Positions 8,142 through 17,216 of a stretch of 42,456 nucleotides of DNA are shown here, piece after piece. The stretch comes from Patescibacteria group bacterium. Its GTDB lineage: Bacteria > Patescibacteriota > Minisyncoccia > Moranbacterales > UBA2206. Within the stretch, counting starts at the first letter, position 1, and every line of letters starts with the position of its first letter. Location of the stretch: NCBI GenBank assembly GCA_022711335.1, contig JAKLFF010000006.1, forward strand, positions 1-42,456. Direction: 5' to 3'. A model generated the notes under the pieces. It saw nothing but the letters and a program-made list of their open reading frames with translations, was not told the origin of the DNA and ran no database searches. The position numbers and the translations under genes were made by a program.

Positions 8142-9398
8142 ATGTCAAAAATCACAAAAATTCATGCGCGGGAAATTTTGGATTCGCGAGGAAATCCGAC
8201 AGTCGAAGTTGAAATAGAACTGGAATCCGGAATTAAAACGTCAGCGGCAGTCCCCAGCGGAGCATCTACCGGAACTTATGAAGCGTTGGAGCTTCGCGAC
8301 AATGATAAGAGCCGCTATGAAGGGCTGGGTGTTTTAAATGCAGTTAGTAATGTAAACGATATTATTGCCAGAAAAATTGTCGGCATAGACGCTCAAAACC
8401 AACAAGAAATCGATGCGGAAATGATTAAGCTGGACGGGACGGAAAACAAATCCAAACTGGGAGCTAATGCTATTTTGGGGGTTTCGCTGGCCACAGCCAG
8501 GGCTGCCGCCATGGAAAATAAAGCTCCGCTTTATGAGCATATTAAAAATACCTTTAAAATACCTGGAAAAAAATATAATCTTCCCGTTCCAATGTTTAAT
8601 GTATTAAATGGAGGCCAGCACAGCGATTCAGGTTTGAGTATTCAGGAATTTAAAATTGTCCCAAGCGGCGTAAAAACATTCAAAGAACAGCTGCGAGCGG
8701 GAAGCGAAATTTTTCATGAGCTCAAAAAAGTACTTTCCGCGGAAGGATACGCGGTGGGAGTTGGGGATGAGGGAGGGTTTGCGCCAAAGCTTGAGAGCAA
8801 TACCCAGGCGTTGGAATTTATAAATCAAGCGATAGAAAAAGCCGGCTACAAAAAAGGAATAGATGTTAATATCGGCATCGATAGCGCGGCCAGCTCATTT
8901 TTCGACGAAAAAGAAGAAAAATACATATTTAAGCCGGAAAATTCGATGTTGACTCGCGAAATGTTGCTTAATATATATAATGAATGGATTTCAAAGTATA
9001 ATGTGATTTCAATCGAAGACGGGCTTAACGAAAACGATTGGGAAGGCTGGGGCGTGATGAATGAAAAAATGGGAGACAAGACTATGCTTATAGGTGACGA
9101 TTTGTTGGTTACCAATGTAAAAAGGCTGAAAATTGCTATTTCTAAAAAAGCCTGCAATGCGGTTCTCATTAAAGTCAACCAGATTGGCACGCTCAGTGAA
9201 ACCATTGAGTGCATAAAGCTAGCCAAGAAAAATAAAATGAAAATAGTCGTATCGCATAGATCGGGAGAGACTACGGATGATTTTATTTCCGATCTGGCAG
9301 TCGGAGCTGGCGCTGAATATATCAAATCCGGGTCTTTAAGCAGAGGAGAGAGAATATGCAAATATAACAGGCTGCTGAGAATAGAAGAAGAAATATAA
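8142..9398 (+). CDS. eno: Enolase
   Basis: A 418-residue glycolytic enzyme that dehydrates 2-phosphoglycerate to phosphoenolpyruvate. Signatures are ARQILDSRGNPTVEVE-like ARE..DSRGNPTVEVE at the N-terminus, SGASTGTYEALELRD, GDEGGFAP with the acid/base Glu, the SIEDGLNENDWEGW metal-ligand segment, LIKVNQIGTLSE with the catalytic Lys, and SHRSGETTDDFISDLAVG. Length is normal for the family. It precedes phosphoglycerate mutase, the preceding enzyme of the pathway. It has only a weak SD (TAGGG). Confidence 0.97.
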   Translation: MSKITKIHAREILDSRGNPTVEVEIELESGIKTSAAVPSGASTGTYEALELRDNDKSRYEGLGVLNAVSNVNDIIARKIVGIDAQNQQEIDAEMIKLDGTENKSKLGANAILGVSLATARAAAMENKAPLYEHIKNTFKIPGKKYNLPVPMFNVLNGGQHSDSGLSIQEFKIVPSGVKTFKEQLRAGSEIFHELKKVLSAEGYAVGVGDEGGFAPKLESNTQALEFINQAIEKAGYKKGIDVNIGIDSAASSFFDEKEEKYIFKPENSMLTREMLLNIYNEWISKYNVISIEDGLNENDWEGWGVMNEKMGDKTMLIGDDLLVTNVKRLKIAISKKACNAVLIKVNQIGTLSETIECIKLAKKNKMKIVVSHRSGETTDDFISDLAVGAGAEYIKSGSLSRGERICKYNRLLRIEEEI

Positions 9399-9404
9399 AA
9401 TTCA

Positions 9405-9495
9405 GAACCACTGATTAGCACTGATTATCCTGATTGCACATGAATTTATTTTTATTCAGTGAAATCATGTGCTTTCATGTGATAATCAGTGGTTC
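9405..9495 (+). repeat. Nested palindrome upstream of gpmI
   Basis: GAACCACTGATTA (9405-9417) pairs perfectly with TAATCAGTGGTTC (9483-9495), and an inner GCACATGA/TCATGTGC forms a second stem. It fills almost all of the eno-gpmI gap and ends 7 nt before the gpmI ATG, so it could fold over the start. It looks like an inserted palindromic repeat rather than a terminator because no T run follows. Confidence 0.75.
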
Positions 9496-9502
9496 AGATA
9501 AT

Positions 9503-11047
9503 ATGAAATCACCAACCCTTCTCATTATCCTCGACGGTTATGGCATTGCGAAACCGTCAAAATATAATGCTATAACACTTGCCAAAAAGCCGAATATCGA
9601 TCGGTTGTTTGAGCTTTATCCAAATACTCTCTTGGGAGCGACTGGATCAGATGTGGGGCTGGAAAAGAACAAGATGAGCGGATCGGAGGCTGGACACTTA
9701 AATATAGGCGCGGGAAGAGTTGTTATCCAGGATTCAAATGTAATAACTAAAAGCATATATGATAGAAGTTTTTTTATGAATCCGGCGCTTATCGGCGCCA
9801 TGAATCATGTCAAAAAATCAGGCGGAAAACTCCATATCATGGGGCTTATGGGAGATAAAGATAGTCCCCATAGTGATCCTGATCATTTTGAAGCAATTTT
9901 AAAGCTGGCTAAAAAAAATAAAATAAAAGAAGCGTATTGCCATCTTTTTTCTGATGGGCGCGACTCTTTTCCGAAAAGCGCTCTTTTTCATCTCAAATAT
10001 TTCAAAAAAATCATGAAAAGGCAGGAAATCGGAAAAATTGCCAGCCTTTCTGGGCGTTTTTATGCGATGGACAGGACAAAAAAATGGGAAAGACTTACAA
10101 AAGCTTATGACGCGATGGTTTTTGCGCGCGGCGAAAAGGCTGAATCTGCCGAAAAATGCATTGAAAATAACTACAAAAGGAATCACACGGATGAATATCT
10201 GACTCCGACTTGGATTTCGGAAGATGGAAAGCCTGTAGCTAAAATTTCCCAAAACGATGCTGTCATATTTTTTAATCTTCGATCGGACAGAGCCAGGCAA
10301 TTTTCCAAATTGTTTGTTGCTATGAATAAGAAGGAAATTTTGACTGATAATATGCCGATAATCGATAGAATTGAAAATTTGCATTTGGTGGCCCTTACTA
10401 ATTTCGGTCCGGACTTGGATATTCACACAGCTTTTCCGGAGCGCAGCGTTTCGGCTACTTTGCCTATGGCATTGGGAAGTTTAAAGCAGCTTTATATAGC
10501 CGAAACTGAAAAATACGCCCACATCACTTATTTTTTAAATGGCGGGTATGCCGATCCGGTTGGCGGAGAAGAAAGAATTGCAATTCCGTCTCCGTATGTA
10601 AAATCCTATGCGGCTATTCCGGAAATGTCCGCTAAACCGATAACTGAACGCGTAATGGCGGGTATAAAAAAGAATAGATATGATTTTTATGCCATAAATT
10701 TTGCTAATGCGGATATGGTTGGACATTCCGGCGATCTGGGGGCGGCTGTTTCGGCTGTTGAAACGCTGGATAAGCAGATAAAAATACTTGCCCGAGAAGT
10801 TCTAAGGCGCGGAGGGAATATGATTGTTGCCGCAGATCATGGCAATGCCGAAATAATGTATGACGAAAAAGAAAAACAGCCAAATACTTTTCACACCAAA
10901 AATCCTGTTCCATTTTTGCTTGTCGGCGATAAATTTAGGGGAATAAAACTCAAAAACGAGGGAGTTTTAGGCAATATCGCGCCTACTATTTTAGAAATTC
11001 TCCAGATTGAAAAACCGGGAGCAATGAAACGAAAATCCCTCATATAA
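9503..11047 (+). CDS. gpmI: 2,3-bisphosphoglycerate-independent phosphoglycerate mutase
   Basis: A 514-residue metalloenzyme that interconverts 3- and 2-phosphoglycerate. It belongs to the alkaline-phosphatase superfamily. LLIILDGYG supplies the first metal Asp, GSEAGHLNIGAGR contains the Ser nucleophile, and NFANADMVGHSG and ADHGNAE carry the remaining metal ligands. The frame is open upstream to an ATG at 9434, but those 23 residues are translated from the palindrome. The ATG at 9503 gives the standard N-terminus and the usual family length. It pairs with enolase as a lower-glycolysis unit. Confidence 0.95.
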   Translation: MKSPTLLIILDGYGIAKPSKYNAITLAKKPNIDRLFELYPNTLLGATGSDVGLEKNKMSGSEAGHLNIGAGRVVIQDSNVITKSIYDRSFFMNPALIGAMNHVKKSGGKLHIMGLMGDKDSPHSDPDHFEAILKLAKKNKIKEAYCHLFSDGRDSFPKSALFHLKYFKKIMKRQEIGKIASLSGRFYAMDRTKKWERLTKAYDAMVFARGEKAESAEKCIENNYKRNHTDEYLTPTWISEDGKPVAKISQNDAVIFFNLRSDRARQFSKLFVAMNKKEILTDNMPIIDRIENLHLVALTNFGPDLDIHTAFPERSVSATLPMALGSLKQLYIAETEKYAHITYFLNGGYADPVGGEERIAIPSPYVKSYAAIPEMSAKPITERVMAGIKKNRYDFYAINFANADMVGHSGDLGAAVSAVETLDKQIKILAREVLRRGGNMIVAADHGNAEIMYDEKEKQPNTFHTKNPVPFLLVGDKFRGIKLKNEGVLGNIAPTILEILQIEKPGAMKRKSLI

Positions 11048-11126
11048 AAATAGCAAGAGTCCCGGACCATAATAGCTAAATAAGGATTAATGCATTATAA
11101 TTTAAACAGATTAAGCGCAAAAATAT

Positions 11127-12110
11127 ATGAAATATGAAATTATCTGCCTTGGTTCGGCCTGCAAGGATGTTTTTTTTCCAACGGCGGAAGGGAAGGTGAT
11201 CGATGCGCCGGAAGATCTTTTGGCACAGAAAAAAATCGAGTTTGAACTGGGAGCCAAATATAAAATCGAAACGCGCTACGAAGCACTTGGCGGCTGCGCT
11301 GCTAATGTCGCTTGCGGACTTTCAAAATTAGGGATAAAAACCGCCTGCTATTCGCACATAGGAGATGACGGGATTGCCCAGTGGATAAAAAATGAACTTC
11401 AGAAAAATGGAGTAGATACGAATCTAATGACTTATGAAAAAAACTGTCCGAGCGATATGTCAGCGATTGTTATAGATAAAAGCAGCGCTGATCGGGTGAT
11501 CTTTTCCAACCAGAAAGCCAATAGCTTTTTGGAGATAAAACCGGAGGAAATCAACGAAACCCGATGGTATTTTATTGGTGATTTGCACGGCGACTGGGAA
11601 AAAGACATTGATGTGATATTTGACGCTTCTGAAAAAAACAACATAAAAGTTGCTTGGAATCCAAGAGGGGTCAATATTCATGAAAATGTCAAAAAAATAA
11701 TCGAATGCATTCCAAAAACTGAAATTTTATTTTTGAATAAAGACGAGTCGATAGAAATTGTGAGTGGGCTGGAAAAAAAATTCAGCGCCGAAGAAATGAA
11801 TCAGGAAGAATTTTTGGCCAAAAAAATCTGCGAATTGGGCGCAAAGACAATCGTAATAACGGACGGTGTTCGCGGCGCCTGGGCGTATGAAGGCAAAGAA
11901 CTTTTGTTTATTCCGGGGAGAAAAGTAAATGCAGTTGACTCGACCGGAGCCGGAGATTCTTTCGGCAGCGCGTATCTCGCGGCCTGCATTAAGGGAAAAA
12001 ACATGAAAGAATGCCTTGAGTGGGGAATTGCCAACAGCTCAAATTCAGTTCAATATTACGGATCGATTGAAGGGCTGCTGACTGAAAATGAAATAAATAA
12101 TAAAGCTTAA
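11127..12110 (+). CDS. PfkB/ribokinase-family sugar kinase
   Basis: A 327-residue kinase that transfers phosphate from ATP to a sugar or nucleoside. The N-terminal GGCAANVACGLSKLG...IGDDG substrate motif and the C-terminal DSTGAGDSFGSAYLAA motif (anion hole and catalytic Asp) are both intact. The substrate (ribose, fructose-6-phosphate, adenosine or other) cannot be read from sequence. It lies between glycolysis and acetate-forming genes, consistent with a role in central sugar metabolism. TATAAT near 11095 is a possible promoter. Confidence 0.88.
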   Translation: MKYEIICLGSACKDVFFPTAEGKVIDAPEDLLAQKKIEFELGAKYKIETRYEALGGCAANVACGLSKLGIKTACYSHIGDDGIAQWIKNELQKNGVDTNLMTYEKNCPSDMSAIVIDKSSADRVIFSNQKANSFLEIKPEEINETRWYFIGDLHGDWEKDIDVIFDASEKNNIKVAWNPRGVNIHENVKKIIECIPKTEILFLNKDESIEIVSGLEKKFSAEEMNQEEFLAKKICELGAKTIVITDGVRGAWAYEGKELLFIPGRKVNAVDSTGAGDSFGSAYLAACIKGKNMKECLEWGIANSSNSVQYYGSIEGLLTENEINNKA

Positions 12111-12127
12111 AAATCATCCGAAAACTT

Positions 12128-14185
12128 ATGAATCTCGAAAATCTATTCAGCCCAAAATCTATCGCTATTGTCGGAGCTTCCGAAGAAGAAGGCAAAGTGG
12201 GGAATGTTATCGCCAAAAATATCCTTAATCTAGGATATTTGGGAGAAATTTTTTTAGTTAATCCAAAATACGATCGGTTATTTGAAAGAGAGTGCTACAA
12301 AAATCTCAATGAAGTTGAAAAATCGGTTGATTTGGCTATAATATCCATTCCGGCGAAATTTGTGGCGCAGGAAATTGAAAAAAACGCGGATAAAATTAAA
12401 AACTACGTTATTATTTCTGCCGGTTTTTCGGAAACCGGGGAGGAAGGAAAGGAAAGGGAAGAAGCGATAAAGAAGATTGCCGATGAAAAAGAATTGAATA
12501 TACTCGGGCCTAATTGCCTCGGTTTTATAATCCCAGGACTGAAATTGAACGCTTCTTTCGCCGGTGGAATGCCAAAAGAGGGAAATATCGCCTTTGTTTC
12601 CCAATCAGGAGCCCTCGCGGTTGGCATTATGGATATTGCCGAAAAAGAAGATATCAGATTTTCAAATATCATTTCCATTGGAAACAAGATGGATATCGAT
12701 GAATCAAAAATTCTGGAATATCTGGCCGATGATGAAAAAACAAAAGTCATCGGGATGTATCTTGAAGGGATCAGGGACGGCAAAAAATTCATCGCGGCTT
12801 CTCAGAAAGTTTCCAGAAAAAAGCCTATCGTAATTTTAAAGGCCGGAAAAACTGAAAAATCACAAAAAGCTATTTCATCCCATACCGGAGCGCTGGCTGG
12901 AAGCGATGACATAACTTCCGCTGTTTTTGAAAAATGCGGAATAATCCGCGCGGAAAACCTGGGAGAGTTTTTTGATGTTTTAAATCTGGTTTCTCAAACC
13001 GAAATTCCTCCCAATGGAAATGTGGCCATCATTACAAACGCCGGAGGTCCAGGCGTGCTGGCCACTGACGCTTTTCTCGAGAGAAGCCTGAGATTAGGCG
13101 AAATTGATGAAAAAACAAAAAATAGCTTCAGGAAATTTCTTCCCGCCGAATCATCGCTTGAAAATCCGATTGATATGCTTGGCGACGCGCGCGAAGACAG
13201 ATACGACAAAACTCTGAAAATGCTTGGAAAAGACAAAAATATTGGATCAATTATTTCCGTTTTAACTCCCCAGGACCAGACTCCGGTTGCAAAAATTGCC
13301 AGAAAAATAATCAGTTTCAAGAAAAAAACAGAAAAAAATATCAGCACGGTTTTTATCGGAGGAAAAAGAGTTGAAAAATCCGTCAAAAAATTGAGAGAAA
13401 GCGACATTCCTAATTTCAAGTATCCTGATCAAGCTGTCACAGCTCTGAATTCCTACTACAAGTGGAGCAGAGAAAGAAATGAAACTGCCAAAAATGTTGA
13501 ACAAATTGATATTGAAAGAAAAAACAAAGCGTCGGAAATTATCGCCAAAGTCAAATCTAGCGGAAGAAAGGTGTTGTATTTTGAAGAGGCCGGCAAAGTT
13601 ATGAAAATGTATGGAATAGAACCGGCGGACTTTTGGGAATATGGAGAAGATTTGAATTTAGAATCTGTAAAATTCCCGGTTGTCATAAAAGTTGACAGCG
13701 ATAAAGTGCTTCATAAAACTGACAAAAAGGGATTGATTTTAGGCGTAAAAGGCAAGGAGGAATTAAAAAACGGAGCAGAAGAAATGAAAAATAATTTCGG
13801 CGGAGAAAGAATTATTATCCAGCCGATGCTTGAGCGGCAGACAGAATTGATTCTTGGCATTAAGAAAGACGCTATATTTGGGCCGGTGGTAGTATTTGGC
13901 CTCGGAGGAATTTATACAGAAGTTTTGCGCCGAGTTGATTTTCTAGTTCCTCCGCTGAATATTGAAGAGGTCAAAAAAAATATTGAAAAAAGCAAAATTA
14001 AATTTCTTTTTAGCGAAACGCGCGGCCAAAAAGCTTATGATATTGATGAAATGGCAAAAATTATTTTGGGTATCAGCCAATTTGCGCTTGAGAATGAAAA
14101 AGTCAATGAATTTGATATCAATCCTCTTCTTGTTTATAATAATGGGGAGAAAGCGGTTGCTGTGGATATCAAGATAATTATTTAA
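12128..14185 (+). CDS. Acetate-CoA ligase (ADP-forming), fused alpha and beta subunits
   Basis: A 685-residue enzyme that converts acetyl-CoA + ADP + Pi to acetate + ATP + CoA. The order is a CoA-binding Rossmann domain (about 1-130, SIAIVGASEEEGKVGN), a succinyl-CoA-ligase-like part with ISSHTGALAGSDD and the phosphorylated His252, then an ATP-grasp domain (about 475-685; FPVVIKVDSDKVLHKTDKKG, FGLGGIYTEVLRRVDF). The alpha-beta single-chain form is known in archaea, some protists and CPR bacteria. Together with the Por operon in this window it provides substrate-level ATP synthesis from pyruvate. Confidence 0.93.
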   Translation: MNLENLFSPKSIAIVGASEEEGKVGNVIAKNILNLGYLGEIFLVNPKYDRLFERECYKNLNEVEKSVDLAIISIPAKFVAQEIEKNADKIKNYVIISAGFSETGEEGKEREEAIKKIADEKELNILGPNCLGFIIPGLKLNASFAGGMPKEGNIAFVSQSGALAVGIMDIAEKEDIRFSNIISIGNKMDIDESKILEYLADDEKTKVIGMYLEGIRDGKKFIAASQKVSRKKPIVILKAGKTEKSQKAISSHTGALAGSDDITSAVFEKCGIIRAENLGEFFDVLNLVSQTEIPPNGNVAIITNAGGPGVLATDAFLERSLRLGEIDEKTKNSFRKFLPAESSLENPIDMLGDAREDRYDKTLKMLGKDKNIGSIISVLTPQDQTPVAKIARKIISFKKKTEKNISTVFIGGKRVEKSVKKLRESDIPNFKYPDQAVTALNSYYKWSRERNETAKNVEQIDIERKNKASEIIAKVKSSGRKVLYFEEAGKVMKMYGIEPADFWEYGEDLNLESVKFPVVIKVDSDKVLHKTDKKGLILGVKGKEELKNGAEEMKNNFGGERIIIQPMLERQTELILGIKKDAIFGPVVVFGLGGIYTEVLRRVDFLVPPLNIEEVKKNIEKSKIKFLFSETRGQKAYDIDEMAKIILGISQFALENEKVNEFDINPLLVYNNGEKAVAVDIKIII

Positions 14186-14262
14186 ATGATTTAAATGAAG
14201 AATTGGCGCAGAATGTTGCCCGCTGAAAGGCAGGCAGCTACCCGCTCCGTTCATGAATAAAA

Positions 14263-14829
14263 ATGACGGATGACAAAAAAATGAAAATTTTGCTAGTTGA
14301 TGATGATGCTAATATTCGCTCAATGTATGCGGAAATTCTTGCCAATGCCGGATTTTTAGTGGAAGAAGCGGCGGACGGAGTTGAAGGTTTGGATAAGGCG
14401 TCAAAAAACGTTCCTGATCTTATTTTTACCGGAATTGATATGCCGCGCATGGACGGATTTGCCTTGATAGAATCTCTCAAAAAAGATCCAGTTATGGCCA
14501 AAGTGCCGATAATCATGTCTTCCCATCGGGGCAGAAGAGAAGATGAGGCTAAGGCTAAAGAGATGGGAGTGAGCGAATTCATAGTTTATGTAACGGTAAC
14601 TCCGAAGCAGGTGGTTGAAAAAATAAAGGCGCTTTTTCAGAAAAAAGCCTATCTTTTGAAATTTAACCGCGACGAACTTGATGCCCAGAAGCTGGCGAGC
14701 GATTTTCAAATAGACAGCATGAACTATAAATGCCATAAGTGCGGGGAAGATATGGTGCTGTCATTGGAAATTATAAATGCGGATAATCATGAATTTAGGG
14801 CGAGGTTTATTTGTCCGGCTTGCGGGTAA
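14263..14829 (+). CDS. Receiver-like domain lacking phospho-Asp, with C-terminal zinc ribbon
   Basis: A 188-residue protein. Residues 8-125 align with a CheY-type receiver: LLVDDD (acid pocket Asp13-15), then LIFTGIDMPRMDG. The residue at the phosphorylation position is Gly57 (codon GGA at 14431) instead of Asp. The conserved Lys of the last strand is also replaced (FIVYVTVTP). The tail has KCHKCGEDM...FICPACG, a CxxC...CxxC zinc ribbon that ends the protein. No histidine kinase is nearby. It probably works as a phosphorylation-independent protein- or nucleic-acid-binding module. ATG at 14281 is an alternative start. Confidence 0.8.
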   Translation: MTDDKKMKILLVDDDANIRSMYAEILANAGFLVEEAADGVEGLDKASKNVPDLIFTGIDMPRMDGFALIESLKKDPVMAKVPIIMSSHRGRREDEAKAKEMGVSEFIVYVTVTPKQVVEKIKALFQKKAYLLKFNRDELDAQKLASDFQIDSMNYKCHKCGEDMVLSLEIINADNHEFRARFICPACG

Positions 14830-14867
14830 AAGCCATACAATATATAACATAAAACGTATAACAAAGT

Positions 14868-14887
14868 AAGCAGGCTAGAACCTGCTT
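14868..14887 (+). promoter_or_regulatory. Hairpin just before the recJ start
   Basis: AAGCAGG-CTAGAA-CCTGCTT is a perfect 7-bp stem ending 11 nt before the TTG start, where an SD would otherwise be. Part of it (GCTAGAACCTGC) and the next word (CCTGCTTATCTG) are close to words at 7985-8007 in the candidate RNA upstream of eno, so both may derive from one repeat family. Confidence 0.45.
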
Positions 14888-14898
14888 ATCTGGTTAAC

Positions 14899-16617
14899 TT
14901 GGACAAATTTGTGGTTGATTGGAAAATAAAGAGCGGAAAAATATCTTCTCAAGAAAAAATGGGGGATTATCATCCTATCGTTTTAGAGCTGCTTAAAAAC
15001 CGAGGCATTTCAAAAAAAGGCGAAATAAAAGATTTTTTTGAGTTTAATTATGAAAATCTTACCGATCCCTTGAATATTTCAAACATGGAAAAAGCAGTAG
15101 ATAGAATTGCCAAGGCCAAAGAAAAAAAAGAAAAAATTTTTATTTTTGGAGACTACGATGCGGACGGGGTTACGGCAACAGCCTTGATTTTTGAAACCTT
15201 AGAAAACCTGGGGTTCAAAAATGTTTCAGTCTATATCCCCGACCGGCAAGTAGAGGGCTATGGCATAAATGAAACAGCGCTTAAGCATCTAAAAAAACTG
15301 AAAACAGATCTTATAATTACGGTTGATTGCGGAATCAGCAATTGGAAAGAGATAAAAAAAGCAAACGAATTGGGAATGAATGTGATAATAACCGATCACC
15401 ACAGCATTCCGGAAAAACTGCCCGAGGCCTTTTGCATCATCAACCCCAATCTTGAAAATTCCGGCTTTGCGGCCAAGGATTTGGCGGGCGTAGGAGTGGC
15501 CTTCAAACTGGCCCAGGCGCTTTATAAAAAGATGGATCCCAAAAATATTGATTGGCTCAAATGGTTGCTGGATATCATCGGCATCGGAACAATTGCTGAT
15601 TGCGTCCCGCTCCTTTTTGAAAATCGGATTTTGGCCAAATATGGACTGTTGGTTCTTTCGAAAACAAGGAGAATCGGCCTTCAGGAAATGTTTAAAGTTG
15701 GAAGAATTATAATTTCCGAAAATGATATGCCTGATGTCCACAAGGTTGCGTTTCAAATCGCTCCCAGAATCAACGCGGCTGGGAGAATGGACCATGCCAG
15801 TGTTTCTTTTAATCTTCTTTTGGAAAAAAATCAGGCGAAAGCGAGAAATCTGGCGCTGGAAGTTGAAGGAAGAAATCAGGAAAGGCAGAAAGTTACAGCC
15901 GAAATATATCGGGAGGTGCAGATTTTAGCGCAAAATTTATTTAAAGACAAAAAATTTATTTTTGCCGAAAATGAACACTGGCCGGTTGGAATTTTGGGGC
16001 TTGTGGCGGGAAAAATTACGGAAGAATTTAAAAAGCCGTCTATTATTCTTCAAAAGCAGGAAAAGGAATATGTCGGATCGCTTCGGAGCATTCCGGAGGT
16101 GAATATTGTTGAGTGCCTCCGGGAATGTTCCGATCTTACAGTAAAATTCGGAGGACATTCCCAAGCGGCTGGTGTTACAATTTTACATGAAAATATCGGA
16201 AAATTTTACAAAAAATTGTCTGAAATTGTTGAAAAGAAGCTGAAGGGAAAAGAGATAGTTTCTGTTCTGGACATCGATATGGAGATATCATCAGAAGATA
16301 TTGATTGGGAATTTATGAGCGAGCTGAAAAAAATGGAGCCGTTCGGACAGGGCAATCCAGAGCCGGTTTTTCTTGTAAAAAATATGGTTATCGCGGATTT
16401 GCGTGTGTGCGGAAACGGCAGCAAGCATCTGAAATTGTCATTGAAAGGAGAAAGCGGCGGTCCGAAAATTTTCGATTCGATCGGATTTGGTTTTGGAGAC
16501 AGATTTCCAAATATTAAAAAAGGAGATAAAATTGACATAGTTTTTAATTTGAAGGAAGATAGCTGGAACGGGAGCAAAAAGATACAATTCAATTTGATCG
16601 ACTTAAGAATAATATAA
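14899..16617 (+). CDS. recJ: Single-stranded-DNA-specific exonuclease RecJ
   Basis: A 572-residue DHH-superfamily 5'-3' exonuclease used in recombination and mismatch/base-excision repair. FGDYDADGVTATAL (motif I), TVDCGISNW, TDHHSIPE (the DHH motif) and GVGVAFKLAQAL are in order. The DHHA1 part has RINAAGRMDHAS, GLVAGKITEEF and FGGHSQAAG. An OB-fold C-terminal region follows. A TTG at 14899 is the best start because it gives the standard N-terminus; there is no SD. Length is normal for the family. Confidence 0.95.
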   Translation: MDKFVVDWKIKSGKISSQEKMGDYHPIVLELLKNRGISKKGEIKDFFEFNYENLTDPLNISNMEKAVDRIAKAKEKKEKIFIFGDYDADGVTATALIFETLENLGFKNVSVYIPDRQVEGYGINETALKHLKKLKTDLIITVDCGISNWKEIKKANELGMNVIITDHHSIPEKLPEAFCIINPNLENSGFAAKDLAGVGVAFKLAQALYKKMDPKNIDWLKWLLDIIGIGTIADCVPLLFENRILAKYGLLVLSKTRRIGLQEMFKVGRIIISENDMPDVHKVAFQIAPRINAAGRMDHASVSFNLLLEKNQAKARNLALEVEGRNQERQKVTAEIYREVQILAQNLFKDKKFIFAENEHWPVGILGLVAGKITEEFKKPSIILQKQEKEYVGSLRSIPEVNIVECLRECSDLTVKFGGHSQAAGVTILHENIGKFYKKLSEIVEKKLKGKEIVSVLDIDMEISSEDIDWEFMSELKKMEPFGQGNPEPVFLVKNMVIADLRVCGNGSKHLKLSLKGESGGPKIFDSIGFGFGDRFPNIKKGDKIDIVFNLKEDSWNGSKKIQFNLIDLRII

Positions 16618-16622
16618 AAAAT

Positions 16623-17057
16623 ATGACCAAAGAATCGATAAAAATGTTCACCGACGGAGGATCAAGAAATAATCCCGGGCCGGCGGCTATCGGGGTGTGG
16701 ATTGAGACGCTTAACAAAAAATATTCCGAGTATATAGGCGAAAAAACCAACAATGAAGCGGAATATGAAGCTTTGATTTTCGGTCTCAAAAAAATAAAAT
16801 CTCTGATCGGGAAGGAGAAAGCCAAAAAAACGGAGGTAGAATGCTATCTTGACAGTGAACTGGTGGTCAAGCAGCTCAATCATGAATATAAGTTAAGTGA
16901 AAAACATATCCAGGATTTATTTATCAAAGTCTGGAATCTCATGCCGGACTTCCAAAAAGTTTCATTCTGTCATATAATGAGAGAGGAGAACAAGATTGCG
17001 GATGCTTTGGTCAATGAAGCGTTGGATGAGAGAGAGAAGCAAGGGAGCTTGCTTTAG
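16623..17057 (+). CDS. Ribonuclease HI family protein
   Basis: A 144-residue RNase H fold enzyme that cuts RNA in RNA-DNA hybrids. The catalytic acids are visible: Asp of MFTDGGSRNNPGPAAIG, Glu of TNNEAEYEAL, Asp of CYLDSELVVKQL and the C-terminal Asp of KIADALVNEAL. It resembles the compact RNase HI form without the basic protrusion of the E. coli enzyme. It begins 5 nt after recJ, so the two repair/processing nucleases are probably co-transcribed. Confidence 0.9.
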   Translation: MTKESIKMFTDGGSRNNPGPAAIGVWIETLNKKYSEYIGEKTNNEAEYEALIFGLKKIKSLIGKEKAKKTEVECYLDSELVVKQLNHEYKLSEKHIQDLFIKVWNLMPDFQKVSFCHIMREENKIADALVNEALDEREKQGSLL

Positions 17058-17064
17058 GGTAGCG

Positions 17065-17177
17065 ATCCCGCACCAATTCCGAAACTGGTTATTGCTTAGA
17101 GTATATTTTTTTCCACGGAATCGCCTGCGGCTTAGTTTTATTTAAAGACAAATTGATTACGGCGAATTGTGCGGGAT
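17065..17177 (+). repeat. Long imperfect inverted repeat before the export operon
   Basis: ATCCCGCACCAATTCCG (17065-17081) and CGGCGAATTGTGCGGGAT (17160-17177) are imperfect inverted copies bounding 78 nt. A second short palindrome-like word, CTCGCTTCGCTCAC, lies just beyond at 17193-17206. The inverted copies could form a long hairpin in the leader of the export operon. Confidence 0.5.
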
Positions 17178-17216
17178 GCTCATTTTTGTTCCTGCTCGCT
17201 TCGCTCACAGACAAAA

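Noticed and set aside
8846-9421. Long 191-codon minus-strand frame inside eno
   Set aside because: It lies fully antisense to a clear enolase and shows no domain or SD; it is a shadow of the G/C pattern of eno codons.
9434-9502. Upstream ATG for gpmI giving 23 extra residues
   Set aside because: Those codons are the palindromic repeat; the ATG at 9503 gives the exact family N-terminus.
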